This document shows, one piece after another, positions 1-6,812 of a stretch of 6,930 nucleotides of DNA (the stretch's first letter is position 1; every line of letters starts with the position of its first letter). Source of the DNA: Marinilabiliales bacterium. GTDB lineage: Bacteria > Bacteroidota > Bacteroidia > Bacteroidales > BM523. The notes under the pieces are model-generated. The model was given only the letters and a program-made list of their open reading frames with translations. It searched no databases and was not told the DNA's origin. Position numbers and translations under genes: made by a program. The DNA lies in contig PKSZ01000728.1 of assembly GCA_002869425.1 (NCBI GenBank), forward strand, positions 1,958 through 8,887, written 5' to 3'.

Positions 1-1299
1 AATGAATCTGAACAAATTAAAAAAGACCCTGAAAATACAAATATCCTGATTAATCAATTTCAGGAACGATGTAAAGATGGCCGCCTGATTTGGGTAGAAA
101 CCTCTTCTAAATTTAATTATAATTCTGATGATGAAATTGAAATTGTAGGAATTACAAGAAATATTGATGATCGAATAAAAGCTGAACAAGCTCTGAAAGA
201 AAGCGAAGAAAAATACCGACTACTCTATGAATCGAACCAAATGCCAATTTCAATTTTTGAAACTGAAACGCTAAAATTCCTATCTGTAAACAATGCTTTT
301 GTTGATAAATATGGCTACACGAGAGAAGAATTTCTAAATATGACTATTTTGGAAATCCGACCAGATTCTGAAAAGGGAAAAGTGAAACAATCTGCCAAAA
401 CGCATGATGAAGGTCTAGTAAATGTAGGAGTATTTGTTCATAAAAAGAAAAATGGAGAAATCATACAAGTTGAAATTATAAGACATGACATACTGTTCGA
501 TGGGAGAAATGCAAAATTAGTTTTTGTTAATGATGTAACGGACAAAATCAAATCTGACTCAATTATCCGACAACAAAACGAAGAACTAAAAAAACTCAAT
601 GCCAACAAAGACCGTTTAATGCAAATCCTTGCACATGATTTAAGAAATCCGTTTAATTCACTTTTAGGGTTATCCGATATGTTAATAAAAAACTTGCATA
701 AATTCGATATACAAAAGATTGAAAATCATCTTAGAATAATTTATGCAACAGCATATCAAACTTATGATTTATTGGAAGATTTATTATTGTGGTCTAAATC
801 TCAGGCCGGTAAATTGTCATTTGAACCCCAAAATTATTTATTTATTAAAGTTTGTGAAGAAGTGATCTCCTCCTTTAAAAATAATACCAAAAATATTAAA
901 ATTAACTGTTTTGAAACGGAAAAAATAAGAATAACAGCAGATTTGAATATGTTCAAGACAATTTTAAGAAATTTAATATCAAACGCAATAAAATTTACAA
1001 ATCAAGACGGACAGATAAATATTTATGCTGAAAATAATTACAAGGATACTATTATAACTGTTTCAGACAACGGAATAGGAATTGACAAAAATATTATACC
1101 AAAACTCTGGGAAATAGGTGCGAATTATACAACAACAGGAACAAATAATGAAGAAGGAACAGGATTTGGCTTAATTCTTTGCAAAGAATTTGTTGAAAAA
1201 CACGATGGAGAAATTTGGGTAGAAAGCGAAGTAGGAAAAGGAAGCAATTTTAAATTTACAATTCCACAAAATAGCAAGATAGAAGTGAGAAATGAATGA
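1..1299 (+). CDS. PAS-domain sensor histidine kinase, 5' end outside window
   Basis: The frame is open from base 1 to TGA at 1297-1299, giving 432 visible residues, so the ATG at 241 is internal and not the start. Visible order: the end of a first PAS domain with its PAC strands (about 1-60, DGRLIWVE), a short helix (KAEQALKESEEKYRLLYESN), a second PAS domain (about 71-180, ending FVNDVTDKIK), a coiled linker (about 185-207), a HisKA dimerisation helix with the H-box AHDLRNPF (phospho-accepting His212), and a HATPase domain (about 310-428). The ATPase domain has an N-box with Asn324 and Asn328, a G1 box DNGIG (356-360) and a G2 box GTGFGL (386-391). All residues expected for autophosphorylation are present. 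No membrane segment and no receiver domain lie in the visible part; a sensor or membrane region could lie upstream. The signal and the partner response regulator are unknown, and none is encoded downstream. The gene is very rich in AAA, ATA and TTA codons. Confidence 0.93.
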   Translation, partial: NESEQIKKDPENTNILINQFQERCKDGRLIWVETSSKFNYNSDDEIEIVGITRNIDDRIKAEQALKESEEKYRLLYESNQMPISIFETETLKFLSVNNAFVDKYGYTREEFLNMTILEIRPDSEKGKVKQSAKTHDEGLVNVGVFVHKKKNGEIIQVEIIRHDILFDGRNAKLVFVNDVTDKIKSDSIIRQQNEELKKLNANKDRLMQILAHDLRNPFNSLLGLSDMLIKNLHKFDIQKIENHLRIIYATAYQTYDLLEDLLLWSKSQAGKLSFEPQNYLFIKVCEEVISSFKNNTKNIKINCFETEKIRITADLNMFKTILRNLISNAIKFTNQDGQINIYAENNYKDTIITVSDNGIGIDKNIIPKLWEIGANYTTTGTNNEEGTGFGLILCKEFVEKHDGEIWVESEVGKGSNFKFTIPQNSKIEVRNE

Positions 1300-1309
1300 T
1301 TGGACTGCT

Positions 1310-1437
1310 TATAACTATGTATAAAAATAATAGCTGAAATGACAGTAAATTAAAGGGTTGTAGCCCGCTTCAACTTACTTGTAACTTGACAGAAAAGTAC
1401 CCCGCAGCCGGCTACTATTCTTATACTTAACGTTATA
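1310..1437. repeat. Intergenic attC-like element with long imperfect inverted repeats
   Basis: This element of about 128 nt starts 10 nt after the kinase stop. The outer arms TATAAC (1310-1315) and GTTATA (1432-1437) are exact inverted copies. After a 4-nt or 6-nt asymmetric spacer, TATAAAAATAATAGCTG (1320-1336) matches the reverse complement of 1409-1425 at 14 of 17 positions; two of the three differences become G.T wobbles if the bottom strand folds. A further inner pair is GTAGCC (1360-1365) and GGCTAC (1410-1415). An AAC...GTT outer core, a long imperfect stem with unpaired spacer bases and a length of 120-130 nt are attC-like traits, comparable in size to Vibrio cholerae repeats. Against this, the left core TTATAAC fits RYYYAAC poorly and GTTATAT breaks GTTRRRY at one position. 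No integrase is in the window. A dispersed Bacteroidota intergenic repeat without integron function is the main alternative. Confidence 0.6.
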
Positions 1438-1457
1438 TGACATTAAAGATTGAAACT

Positions 1458-1892
1458 ATGATAAAAAAACTACTGATCTTAATAATTATTAGTCAATGGG
1501 CATTTTTGAGCTATGCCCAACAAAACAATAAGATGAATGATACTAAACTTTTTCAAAAGGAAGTAAGCTATCCTTATAAAGCATCTGAGAATAGAGAAAA
1601 AGTTATACTTGAGAATATGAATAAACTCGAAAAAGGTATGACAAAAAAAGAGGTTATAGAGCTAATGTCTGCTCCAGATGAAATCAACTTAACATATAGC
1701 TCCATTAAATCAAAGTCTAAGGATAACGTAATTGGATCTTCGTTGGTTTACATATTAAAGAGAAAGGCTGAATCAGGTAGCGCTGATCAAAAAGGTGAAA
1801 AACTAATAAGAATTCATTTTGATAACTCTGAGAAACTTTTATGGTCTACTTCTACTAATATTAATGAATTCAAAGCTATTGAAAAAGAGTAA
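1458..1892 (+). CDS. Small exported protein with BamE/SmpA-like motif, function unknown
   Basis: This encodes 144 residues. I chose the ATG at 1458 because it begins a clean signal peptide: MIKK, a hydrophobic run, then SYA|QQ with cleavage after Ala20. The in-frame ATG at 1437 would add seven residues ahead of it and lies inside the repeat arm GTTATATGA. The motif GMTKKEVIELMSAPDE at about 60-75 resembles the helix-turn 'GMTxxEVxxLLGxPD' of the BamE/SmpA/OmlA fold, and the C-terminal LIRIHFDNSEKLLW looks like the beta-hairpin that follows in that fold. True BamE is a lipoprotein; this protein has no lipobox Cys, so it is probably soluble in the periplasm, and I do not propose a role in beta-barrel assembly. 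The mature part is very Lys/Glu-rich. It sits alone between an attC-like repeat and a matching repeat arm, which suggests an accessory or mobile gene. No convincing promoter was seen upstream. Confidence 0.75.
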   Translation: MIKKLLILIIISQWAFLSYAQQNNKMNDTKLFQKEVSYPYKASENREKVILENMNKLEKGMTKKEVIELMSAPDEINLTYSSIKSKSKDNVIGSSLVYILKRKAESGSADQKGEKLIRIHFDNSEKLLWSTSTNINEFKAIEKE

Positions 1893-1897
1893 AAACA

Positions 1898-1906
1898 TCA
1901 TATAAC
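1898..1906. repeat. Inverted copy of the upstream repeat arm
   Basis: TCATATAAC, 5 nt after the stop of the small exported gene, is the exact reverse complement of GTTATATGA at 1432-1440. Extending inward, 11 of 13 positions match. The two arms therefore bracket the gene. In an integron cassette reading this would be the left arm of a second attC-like site. However, no partner GTTATA arm follows before the next gene at 1953, so that site would be truncated. A 9-bp match in AT-rich DNA can arise by chance, so this call rests on its placement next to the longer element. Confidence 0.4.
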
Positions 1907-1937
1907 AAAAAATGAACCCAATTAAAAAGGGTTTATT
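1907..1937 (-). terminator. Hairpin with T-tract on the minus strand
   Basis: AATGAACCC (1911-1919) pairs with GGGTTTATT (1929-1937) over nine pairs, one of them a G.U, around a 9-nt AT-rich loop. Read on the minus strand the stem runs into a T-tract (complement of the six A at 1907-1912, partly within the stem), as in an intrinsic terminator. On the plus strand the stem is followed by CAACCATTG with no U-tract, so it would be a weak terminator for the small exported gene, or simply a leader hairpin 15 nt before the plug gene. No minus-strand gene ends nearby; the closest is the HD gene, 1.3 kb away across the plug gene. Confidence 0.4.
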
Positions 1938-1952
1938 CAACCATTGTCAACT

Positions 1953-3245
1953 ATGAAAACTGCACTATTATTAGCTCTATATCTAACACTTAACTCTTTT
2001 TTTGCTCTTTCGCAGGAAGAGGAATACTATGATGAAAACTACCTGAGATACACCAACCATATATACAAGGAAAATATCTACACTGTTCTGGCACACAGAG
2101 ATGGCTGGGTACTTTCTAATCCTGTAATGTATTTAAACAGTGAAAATGGTATTGTTGTTAGCTTCGACAATCTTGATACTGATATTAAGGATTACAGCTA
2201 CACAGTTGAACACTGTAATGCCAATTGGCAACCTTCAGGTCTTATGCGATCTGAATTTATTGAAGGCTTTACAGAAAATCAAATTACAGATTATGCATAT
2301 TCTTTTAACACGATGGTAGAATATGTTCATTACAATGTGCACATTCCAAATGAGGATATGAAAATAACACTTCCCGGGAATTACATATTAAAAATTTATG
2401 AAGATTTTGATGAAAAAGATCTAGTAATTACTAAAAGATTTTTTGTTGTGGAAGATAAAGTGGGAATTGAAGCTTCGATAAAGAGGCCTAGCCAGATTGA
2501 CCGCAGAAATGATAGTCATGAAATAGACTTTACACTTAACACCACAGGATTGAACCTAATTGATCCGTTTAATGAAATTAAAGTAGTTATAAGACAAAAT
2601 AACAGATGGGACAATGAAATTACTGATTTAAAACCCATGTATATAAAAGACAATCAACTAATCTATGATTACGATGTTGGCAACCTGTTTTACGCTGGAA
2701 GTGAATTCAGATTCTTTGATATTAAAAGTCTACGATACCAGTCGGAAAGAATACAACAAATAGAATATGAGAAGCCCTATTACCACGTTCGATTACTGGA
2801 CGATGAATCGAGGCGCTTTCAGGTATATCTATACCACCAGGATTTAAATGGAAGATACATGCCTGAAGTTCAGGAGGGTGAAGACGACGATACGGAAGCA
2901 GATTATTGCTATGTATATTTTACGCTCCCCTATGAAGCTCCAATGATTGATGGTAATTTCTATGTTTTTGGAAGTTTAAGCGACTGGAATTACAATGCCA
3001 GAAACAGGATGACCTACAATTACGAAAAAAAGGCATATCAACTAAAAATGCTTTTAAAACAAGGATATTACAATTATGAATACATTTATGTACAAGATGG
3101 GACAACCCTTGCCGACAATACTTTTCTTGAAGGCAGCCATTATGAAACAGAAAACGACTACGTAATTTATGTATACCACAGGGGCATCAACGACAGGTAT
3201 GATAAACTGGTTGGTCTGAAAACCATTAACTCACTTCGCCAGTAA
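1953..3245 (+). CDS. Type IX secretion system plug protein (DUF5103 family)
   Basis: This encodes 430 residues from ATG 1953. A TTG nine bases earlier is possible but would only lengthen the signal peptide. The signal peptide is MKTALLLALYLTLNSFFALS|QE, cleaved near residue 20. The first domain carries the family signature YxVEHCNANWQPSGL with His87-Cys88 and Trp92, followed by SEFIEGF, an NTMVEYVHY stretch and PGNYILKIYE, then FFVVEDKVGIEA at the domain border. The C-terminal part (about 330-385, FYVFGSLSDWN ... GYYNYEYIY) resembles an E-set or glycogen-binding-like beta-sandwich. In Flavobacterium johnsoniae a protein of this family was seen bound to the SprA translocon, closing its periplasmic opening when the PorV shuttle is absent; I infer the same gating role here. 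The length fits a full-length family member. No other T9SS gene is in the window, which is usual because these genes are scattered. It converges on the HD gene with a 2-nt gap. No clear TAnnTTTG promoter is visible in the 60 nt upstream. Confidence 0.88.
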   Translation: MKTALLLALYLTLNSFFALSQEEEYYDENYLRYTNHIYKENIYTVLAHRDGWVLSNPVMYLNSENGIVVSFDNLDTDIKDYSYTVEHCNANWQPSGLMRSEFIEGFTENQITDYAYSFNTMVEYVHYNVHIPNEDMKITLPGNYILKIYEDFDEKDLVITKRFFVVEDKVGIEASIKRPSQIDRRNDSHEIDFTLNTTGLNLIDPFNEIKVVIRQNNRWDNEITDLKPMYIKDNQLIYDYDVGNLFYAGSEFRFFDIKSLRYQSERIQQIEYEKPYYHVRLLDDESRRFQVYLYHQDLNGRYMPEVQEGEDDDTEADYCYVYFTLPYEAPMIDGNFYVFGSLSDWNYNARNRMTYNYEKKAYQLKMLLKQGYYNYEYIYVQDGTTLADNTFLEGSHYETENDYVIYVYHRGINDRYDKLVGLKTINSLRQ

Positions 3246-3247
3246 TA

Positions 3248-3820
3248 TTAAAACCCGAGTTCGGTATATATTTCACACATTGCAGACAAAGATAAAGCAG
3301 CAAATTCATTCATAGGTATGCCTATCTTTTCACACTCCAGAATATTTTCCCTTTTTACAGAAGCTGCAAATTTTTTCTCTTTCATCCTTTTAACAATAGA
3401 TTTTGGCTTTACACTTTTCAGCTTCTTATCCGGATAAACAAGAGCTGTGGCAAAAACCAAGCCTGTAATGGTTTCTGAACAAGCCAGGGCATGCTGGAAC
3501 TTCGTATTCCTATCCATGCCTGTGGCTTCTTCATTATGCATTTTTATGGCATCAACAATTTCAGGATGTACACCTTTTTCCTGCAATATTTCCACAGACT
3601 TCAATCCATGAGTCTTGGGATCAGCTTCTGTTATTTCAACATCAAGGTCATGCAATAGACCAGCAATTCCCCACAATTCCAGATCTTCATTGAGCTTTCC
3701 GGCAACAGCCTTCATCACTACCTCTGAGGCGAGACTGTGGGCAATCATTTTATCATTCTTTACATACTCTTTCAAAAGATGCAATGCATCCGTTCTGGAA
3801 ATTCCTGCTTGATCTGCCAT
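3248..3820 (-). CDS. HD-domain protein (HDIG-type, putative phosphohydrolase)
   Basis: This encodes 190 residues, cytoplasmic, with no signal peptide or membrane segment. The HD superfamily covers metal-dependent phosphohydrolases acting on nucleotides and similar phosphoesters; the substrate of this branch is not known. Visible ligand candidates are His28 (IAHSLASE), the His57-Asp58 pair in GLLHDLD, His71 (KTHG) and His95 (KMHN). The last metal-binding position, usually Asp, appears to be Glu116 in ACSETITGL; I believe related proteins also carry Glu there, so loss of activity should not be assumed. The conserved tail ATALVYPDKKL ... KSIVKRMKEKKFA ... ILECEKIGIP is typical of a stand-alone family found across Bacteria. 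The start follows the M16 stop by 6 nt with no better Met nearby, so it is very probably the second gene of that operon. No Shine-Dalgarno is seen, as is common in this phylum. Confidence 0.87.
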   Translation of the reverse strand: MADQAGISRTDALHLLKEYVKNDKMIAHSLASEVVMKAVAGKLNEDLELWGIAGLLHDLDVEITEADPKTHGLKSVEILQEKGVHPEIVDAIKMHNEEATGMDRNTKFQHALACSETITGLVFATALVYPDKKLKSVKPKSIVKRMKEKKFAASVKRENILECEKIGIPMNEFAALSLSAMCEIYTELGF

Positions 3821-3826
3821 AATTGT

Positions 3827-6697
3827 TTATTTTGAAAACAAATTCTTTTCCTTAACCTCTATGACTTTACCATATTTTTCAACTTCTTTCATATCCACTC
3901 GCTTTTTATCTCCCACGAATGAATATACAATGGGCTTATCCTTCAGATTCTTTTCATAATAAGAATACACTGTATTGAAGTTTAGGGTTTTGTACTCCTT
4001 GAACTTTTCAATTCTCGGATCCTGACTATAGCCTTCAAGTTTCCAGCGATCAATAGACTGTGCCAGACTTCTAAATCCGGGTTCATCTGTTAATGCTGAC
4101 TGAATCAGATAATTGCGTATCATATCCATTCTTTCTTCCTTTTTAGGCATATTTCTAATCAGATCGTAAAATACAGACAATGCTTCAAGGGTTTTGTCAG
4201 ACTGTGTACCTACATATCCCACAAAGCTCATGGGATCGTTTTCCTTCATAGGAGTAGCAAATCTTGCTCCTGCGGTATATGCAAGCGATCTGTACTCCCT
4301 TATCTCCTGCAATACAAGTCCGGAAAAGCCACCACCAAAATACAAGTTAAATGCCTCAATTACAGGCTTCTCATTGTTGTTATATTTTCCAAGCTTCGTA
4401 TACAGGAATATTTTACTTTGTACAGCTTTTTTCTTGTTTACAAGATAGACTGTATTGTCCTTATATTCTTTTGCATCCCTAAATACAGGTGAATCAGATT
4501 TTATAGGATTTGCCGTAATATACAAATCTTGCTTTATCATATTGGTAACATCCCCCAGGGGCTTTGTTCCTGTATAATAGAAATCTGCCTCATACTCAAG
4601 ACCTTTTTTAAACTTACTAACCAGAGTATCTGTATTTAACTTGGAAATCTCCTTCATGCTTAATCTATTCAAATAAGAAGACTTGTCGCCATATCTCACA
4701 TATTCAAAAAGAGCATCAGCAATATTATCCGGCTCTGATCTCTCCATCTTTCTTTCCGACTTAACAGCTTCCACAATAATATCAAGTTTTTCCGGATCCA
4801 GTTTTGGATTTGTCATCAACTTATTGATCAATGCAATAGCCTTATCCAGATTCTTATCCAATCCTGTTACTTCTACGTATAAATAACTATCAGAACTGGA
4901 TATGGAATAGGAACAACCCAATTTACCAAATTCCTTTTTGAAATCAGAAACTTCCATATCCTCAACCCCTGAATAATTCATAATGGTTGAAGCGTACTCC
5001 AACAATGGCATTTTGAAATTACCTACACCATATCGAAGTGTTAATTCAAAAATATCATTTACTGGATTTTCTACCTTTTTCAGAACTGCCCCTTTTGCTA
5101 TTTCTTTTGTTTGAACAGCTTTATCGAAATCGATATAATCTATTTTTGCAACATCTGAAGTAATCTTTTCAAACTCTTTAGCAAAAGGAGAACGTGCATT
5201 GGTATTGGCAATTACTGGTTCATAATCAGGTTTATCTACCTTTTCGTTTTTACTAAATCCCATTTTTGAAAAGAATGCAAGATAATTTTTGCCATAATAA
5301 TTTTTGGCCACCCTAATTATATCATCTTTTGTTATGCTATTTACCTCATCTGTATAATTGTTGATTTCTTCTACACTTCTTCCTTGTGCAAATAAGGTTG
5401 CCAACTGAACAGCTTTACTCTCATTAGACTCAAGTGATCTCTCGTGATCCACGTATAACTGTTGTTTGATGGCTGTGACCATGGATTCATCAAAATCTCC
5501 TTCATGTAACTTATGAACCTCGTTCAATACCAGTTGCTCTGCATCCTCAAGTTTCTGACCAACCAATTTCGGAATAACCAACATAATGGTTGCTCCATGG
5601 TCGTTATAAGGCATTGACATTACCTGTGCAGCAAGAATTTTTCCATCCATTGACAACTTATCCAGCAATCCTGTCTGATTTTGATTGGCTAACAGTTGAT
5701 TACAAACAGTAAGAGGTAATGCATCGGGATGACCTTCCGGAACTGTTCTAAATCCAAGAAGTCCCATTTTTATTGGACTAAATTTACCTTCGTAAAATTC
5801 TCTGCCATTAAACGGCTTTTCTTCGTATACTTTTCTTTTGGGAAGATTTCCCTTGGGCAAACGACCAAATTTTTCCTTTATAAGTGGCTTTATCTCTTCA
5901 CTATTAAAATCACCTACAATAACCAATCCCATATTGTTTGCCACATACCAGGTTTTAAAAAACTTGTACATTTTGGTCAGGTTTGGATTTTTCAAATCAT
6001 CAACAGTACCAATTCTGTCTTTCTGACCATAAGGATGATTCTTAAAAAATTGTTGTCCAAACTTTTGAATCAATGAAAAGATAAACATATCAGAATACAT
6101 ATTCTTCTCTTCATAAATAACTTCAAGCTCTGCCTGAAACCCCCTAAAAACAGGATCCATAAATCGATGGCTATACAATTCCAGCCACCTTTCCATCTGA
6201 TTGGGTGGAAAAGCATTGTAGAATATGGTATAGTCGGGACCAGTACCTGCATTCATGTTTGTTCCGCCCATTTCATTAATCAAATTGCTCAATTCATTGG
6301 GTATGGCATACTCTCCAGCCTTGATTGATTCTTCATTGATTTGTTTTTGTATTCTCTGACGACTTGAATCTATATCTGTTGCACACAACTCATCATACAA
6401 ATGGAAAATCCTGTCAATATGGGGTTTTTCCTTTGTCCAATCAACAGTACCAAGGTCTGAGGTTCCCTTAAAAAGCATGTGTTCCATATAATGCGCCATT
6501 CCGGTTGCATCGTCTGGATCGTCTTTTGAACCGGCGCGTGTCATTACACAGCCAAAAACTTCAGGCATTGTATGATCCTCACTTAATATTACCGTCAAGC
6601 CATTGTCGAGGGTAAATTTTTCAATCTTTACTTCTTGTTGAGCATGTATTGCAAAGGCTAATAGTAACAGTGCTAACAGTGAAATAAAATTTTTCAT
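3827..6697 (-). CDS. Periplasmic M16 zinc metallopeptidase, two-module form
   Basis: This encodes 956 residues. The signal peptide MKNFISLLALLLLAFAIHA|QQ predicts a soluble periplasmic enzyme. The inverted zinc motif HxxEH is H69-Y-M-E72-H73 in TGMAHYMEHMLFKGT, and the third zinc ligand is probably Glu190 in AELEVIYEEKNM. The H73-to-E190 distance is about 117 residues, against about 75 in pitrilysin and processing peptidases, because of an extra helical segment (about 84-135) containing KPHIDRIFHLYDEL and ending before YAIPNE. Module order: catalytic domain (about 22-265), M16_C domain (270-480), a second M16-like domain lacking HxxEH (about 538-705), and a final M16_C domain holding the substrate-binding signature QEIREYRSLAY (797-807). 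This full active-plus-inactive pair in one chain resembles pitrilysin and insulysin. The family degrades oligopeptides and unfolded segments inside a closed clamshell; the substrate here is unknown. It is followed 6 nt later by the HD gene. Nothing is broken or truncated. Confidence 0.93.
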   Translation of the reverse strand: MKNFISLLALLLLAFAIHAQQEVKIEKFTLDNGLTVILSEDHTMPEVFGCVMTRAGSKDDPDDATGMAHYMEHMLFKGTSDLGTVDWTKEKPHIDRIFHLYDELCATDIDSSRQRIQKQINEESIKAGEYAIPNELSNLINEMGGTNMNAGTGPDYTIFYNAFPPNQMERWLELYSHRFMDPVFRGFQAELEVIYEEKNMYSDMFIFSLIQKFGQQFFKNHPYGQKDRIGTVDDLKNPNLTKMYKFFKTWYVANNMGLVIVGDFNSEEIKPLIKEKFGRLPKGNLPKRKVYEEKPFNGREFYEGKFSPIKMGLLGFRTVPEGHPDALPLTVCNQLLANQNQTGLLDKLSMDGKILAAQVMSMPYNDHGATIMLVIPKLVGQKLEDAEQLVLNEVHKLHEGDFDESMVTAIKQQLYVDHERSLESNESKAVQLATLFAQGRSVEEINNYTDEVNSITKDDIIRVAKNYYGKNYLAFFSKMGFSKNEKVDKPDYEPVIANTNARSPFAKEFEKITSDVAKIDYIDFDKAVQTKEIAKGAVLKKVENPVNDIFELTLRYGVGNFKMPLLEYASTIMNYSGVEDMEVSDFKKEFGKLGCSYSISSSDSYLYVEVTGLDKNLDKAIALINKLMTNPKLDPEKLDIIVEAVKSERKMERSEPDNIADALFEYVRYGDKSSYLNRLSMKEISKLNTDTLVSKFKKGLEYEADFYYTGTKPLGDVTNMIKQDLYITANPIKSDSPVFRDAKEYKDNTVYLVNKKKAVQSKIFLYTKLGKYNNNEKPVIEAFNLYFGGGFSGLVLQEIREYRSLAYTAGARFATPMKENDPMSFVGYVGTQSDKTLEALSVFYDLIRNMPKKEERMDMIRNYLIQSALTDEPGFRSLAQSIDRWKLEGYSQDPRIEKFKEYKTLNFNTVYSYYEKNLKDKPIVYSFVGDKKRVDMKEVEKYGKVIEVKEKNLFSK

Positions 6698-6744
6698 AAT
6701 TAATTTGTATTAGTTTATTAAATGGAAATAGATAATCATTACAT

Positions 6745-6752
6745 CAAATCTA
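6745..6752 (-). promoter_or_regulatory. Candidate -7 promoter element for the M16-HD operon
   Basis: On the minus strand the sequence reads TAGATTTG, an exact match to the Bacteroidota primary-sigma -7 consensus TAnnTTTG. It lies 47 nt before the M16 start codon, which would give a leader of about 40 nt. The expected TTTG-like -33 element about 20 nt further upstream is not clear; only a GGTT stretch is there. A perfect 8-bp palindrome TACCGGTA (6764-6771) falls in the spacer region. Confidence 0.5.
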
Positions 6753-6780
6753 CATAAAGTATTTACCGGTATAACCAGAA

Positions 6781-6811
6781 TTGTAATGTTTTACAATAGA
6801 CACAGCTCTAT
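6781..6811 (-). repeat. Two adjacent small hairpins after the MoaB-like stop
   Basis: TTGTAA (6781-6786) and TTACAA (6791-6796) form a perfect 6-bp stem with a 4-nt loop. Directly beside it, ATAGA (6796-6800) and TCTAT (6807-6811) form a 5-bp stem with a 6-nt loop. Both lie just downstream of the MogA/MoaB-like stop codon on the minus strand. Neither is GC-rich or followed by a T-tract, so they are at best weak terminators, and read-through into the M16 gene is possible. Confidence 0.3.
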
Positions 6812-6812
6812 A

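Noticed and set aside
241..243. ATG as the start of the histidine kinase
   Set aside because: The same frame is open back to base 1 and encodes the end of another PAS domain, so this Met lies inside the second PAS domain.
1386..1421. TTGACA followed by TATTCT/TACTAT as a sigma70-type promoter for the small exported gene
   Set aside because: The spacing (21-24 nt) is too long, the boxes lie inside the inverted-repeat element, and Bacteroidota use a different consensus.
1944..1946. TTG start for the plug protein
   Set aside because: The ATG nine bases later gives a standard signal peptide beginning MKT; the TTG only adds Met-Ser-Thr.
2920..3105. Minus-strand open frame inside the plug gene
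   Set aside because: It is a shadow of a well-supported coding gene, Cys/His-rich by chance, with no recognisable domain or signals.
5729..6076. Plus-strand open frame of 115 codons inside the M16 gene
   Set aside because: The M16 frame here is strongly conserved family sequence; the opposite frame has no motif and is explained by AT-rich codon complementarity.
6764..6771. TACCGGTA palindrome as an operator
   Set aside because: It is a single 8-bp palindrome with no second copy; placement near the candidate promoter is suggestive but too short to call a binding site.
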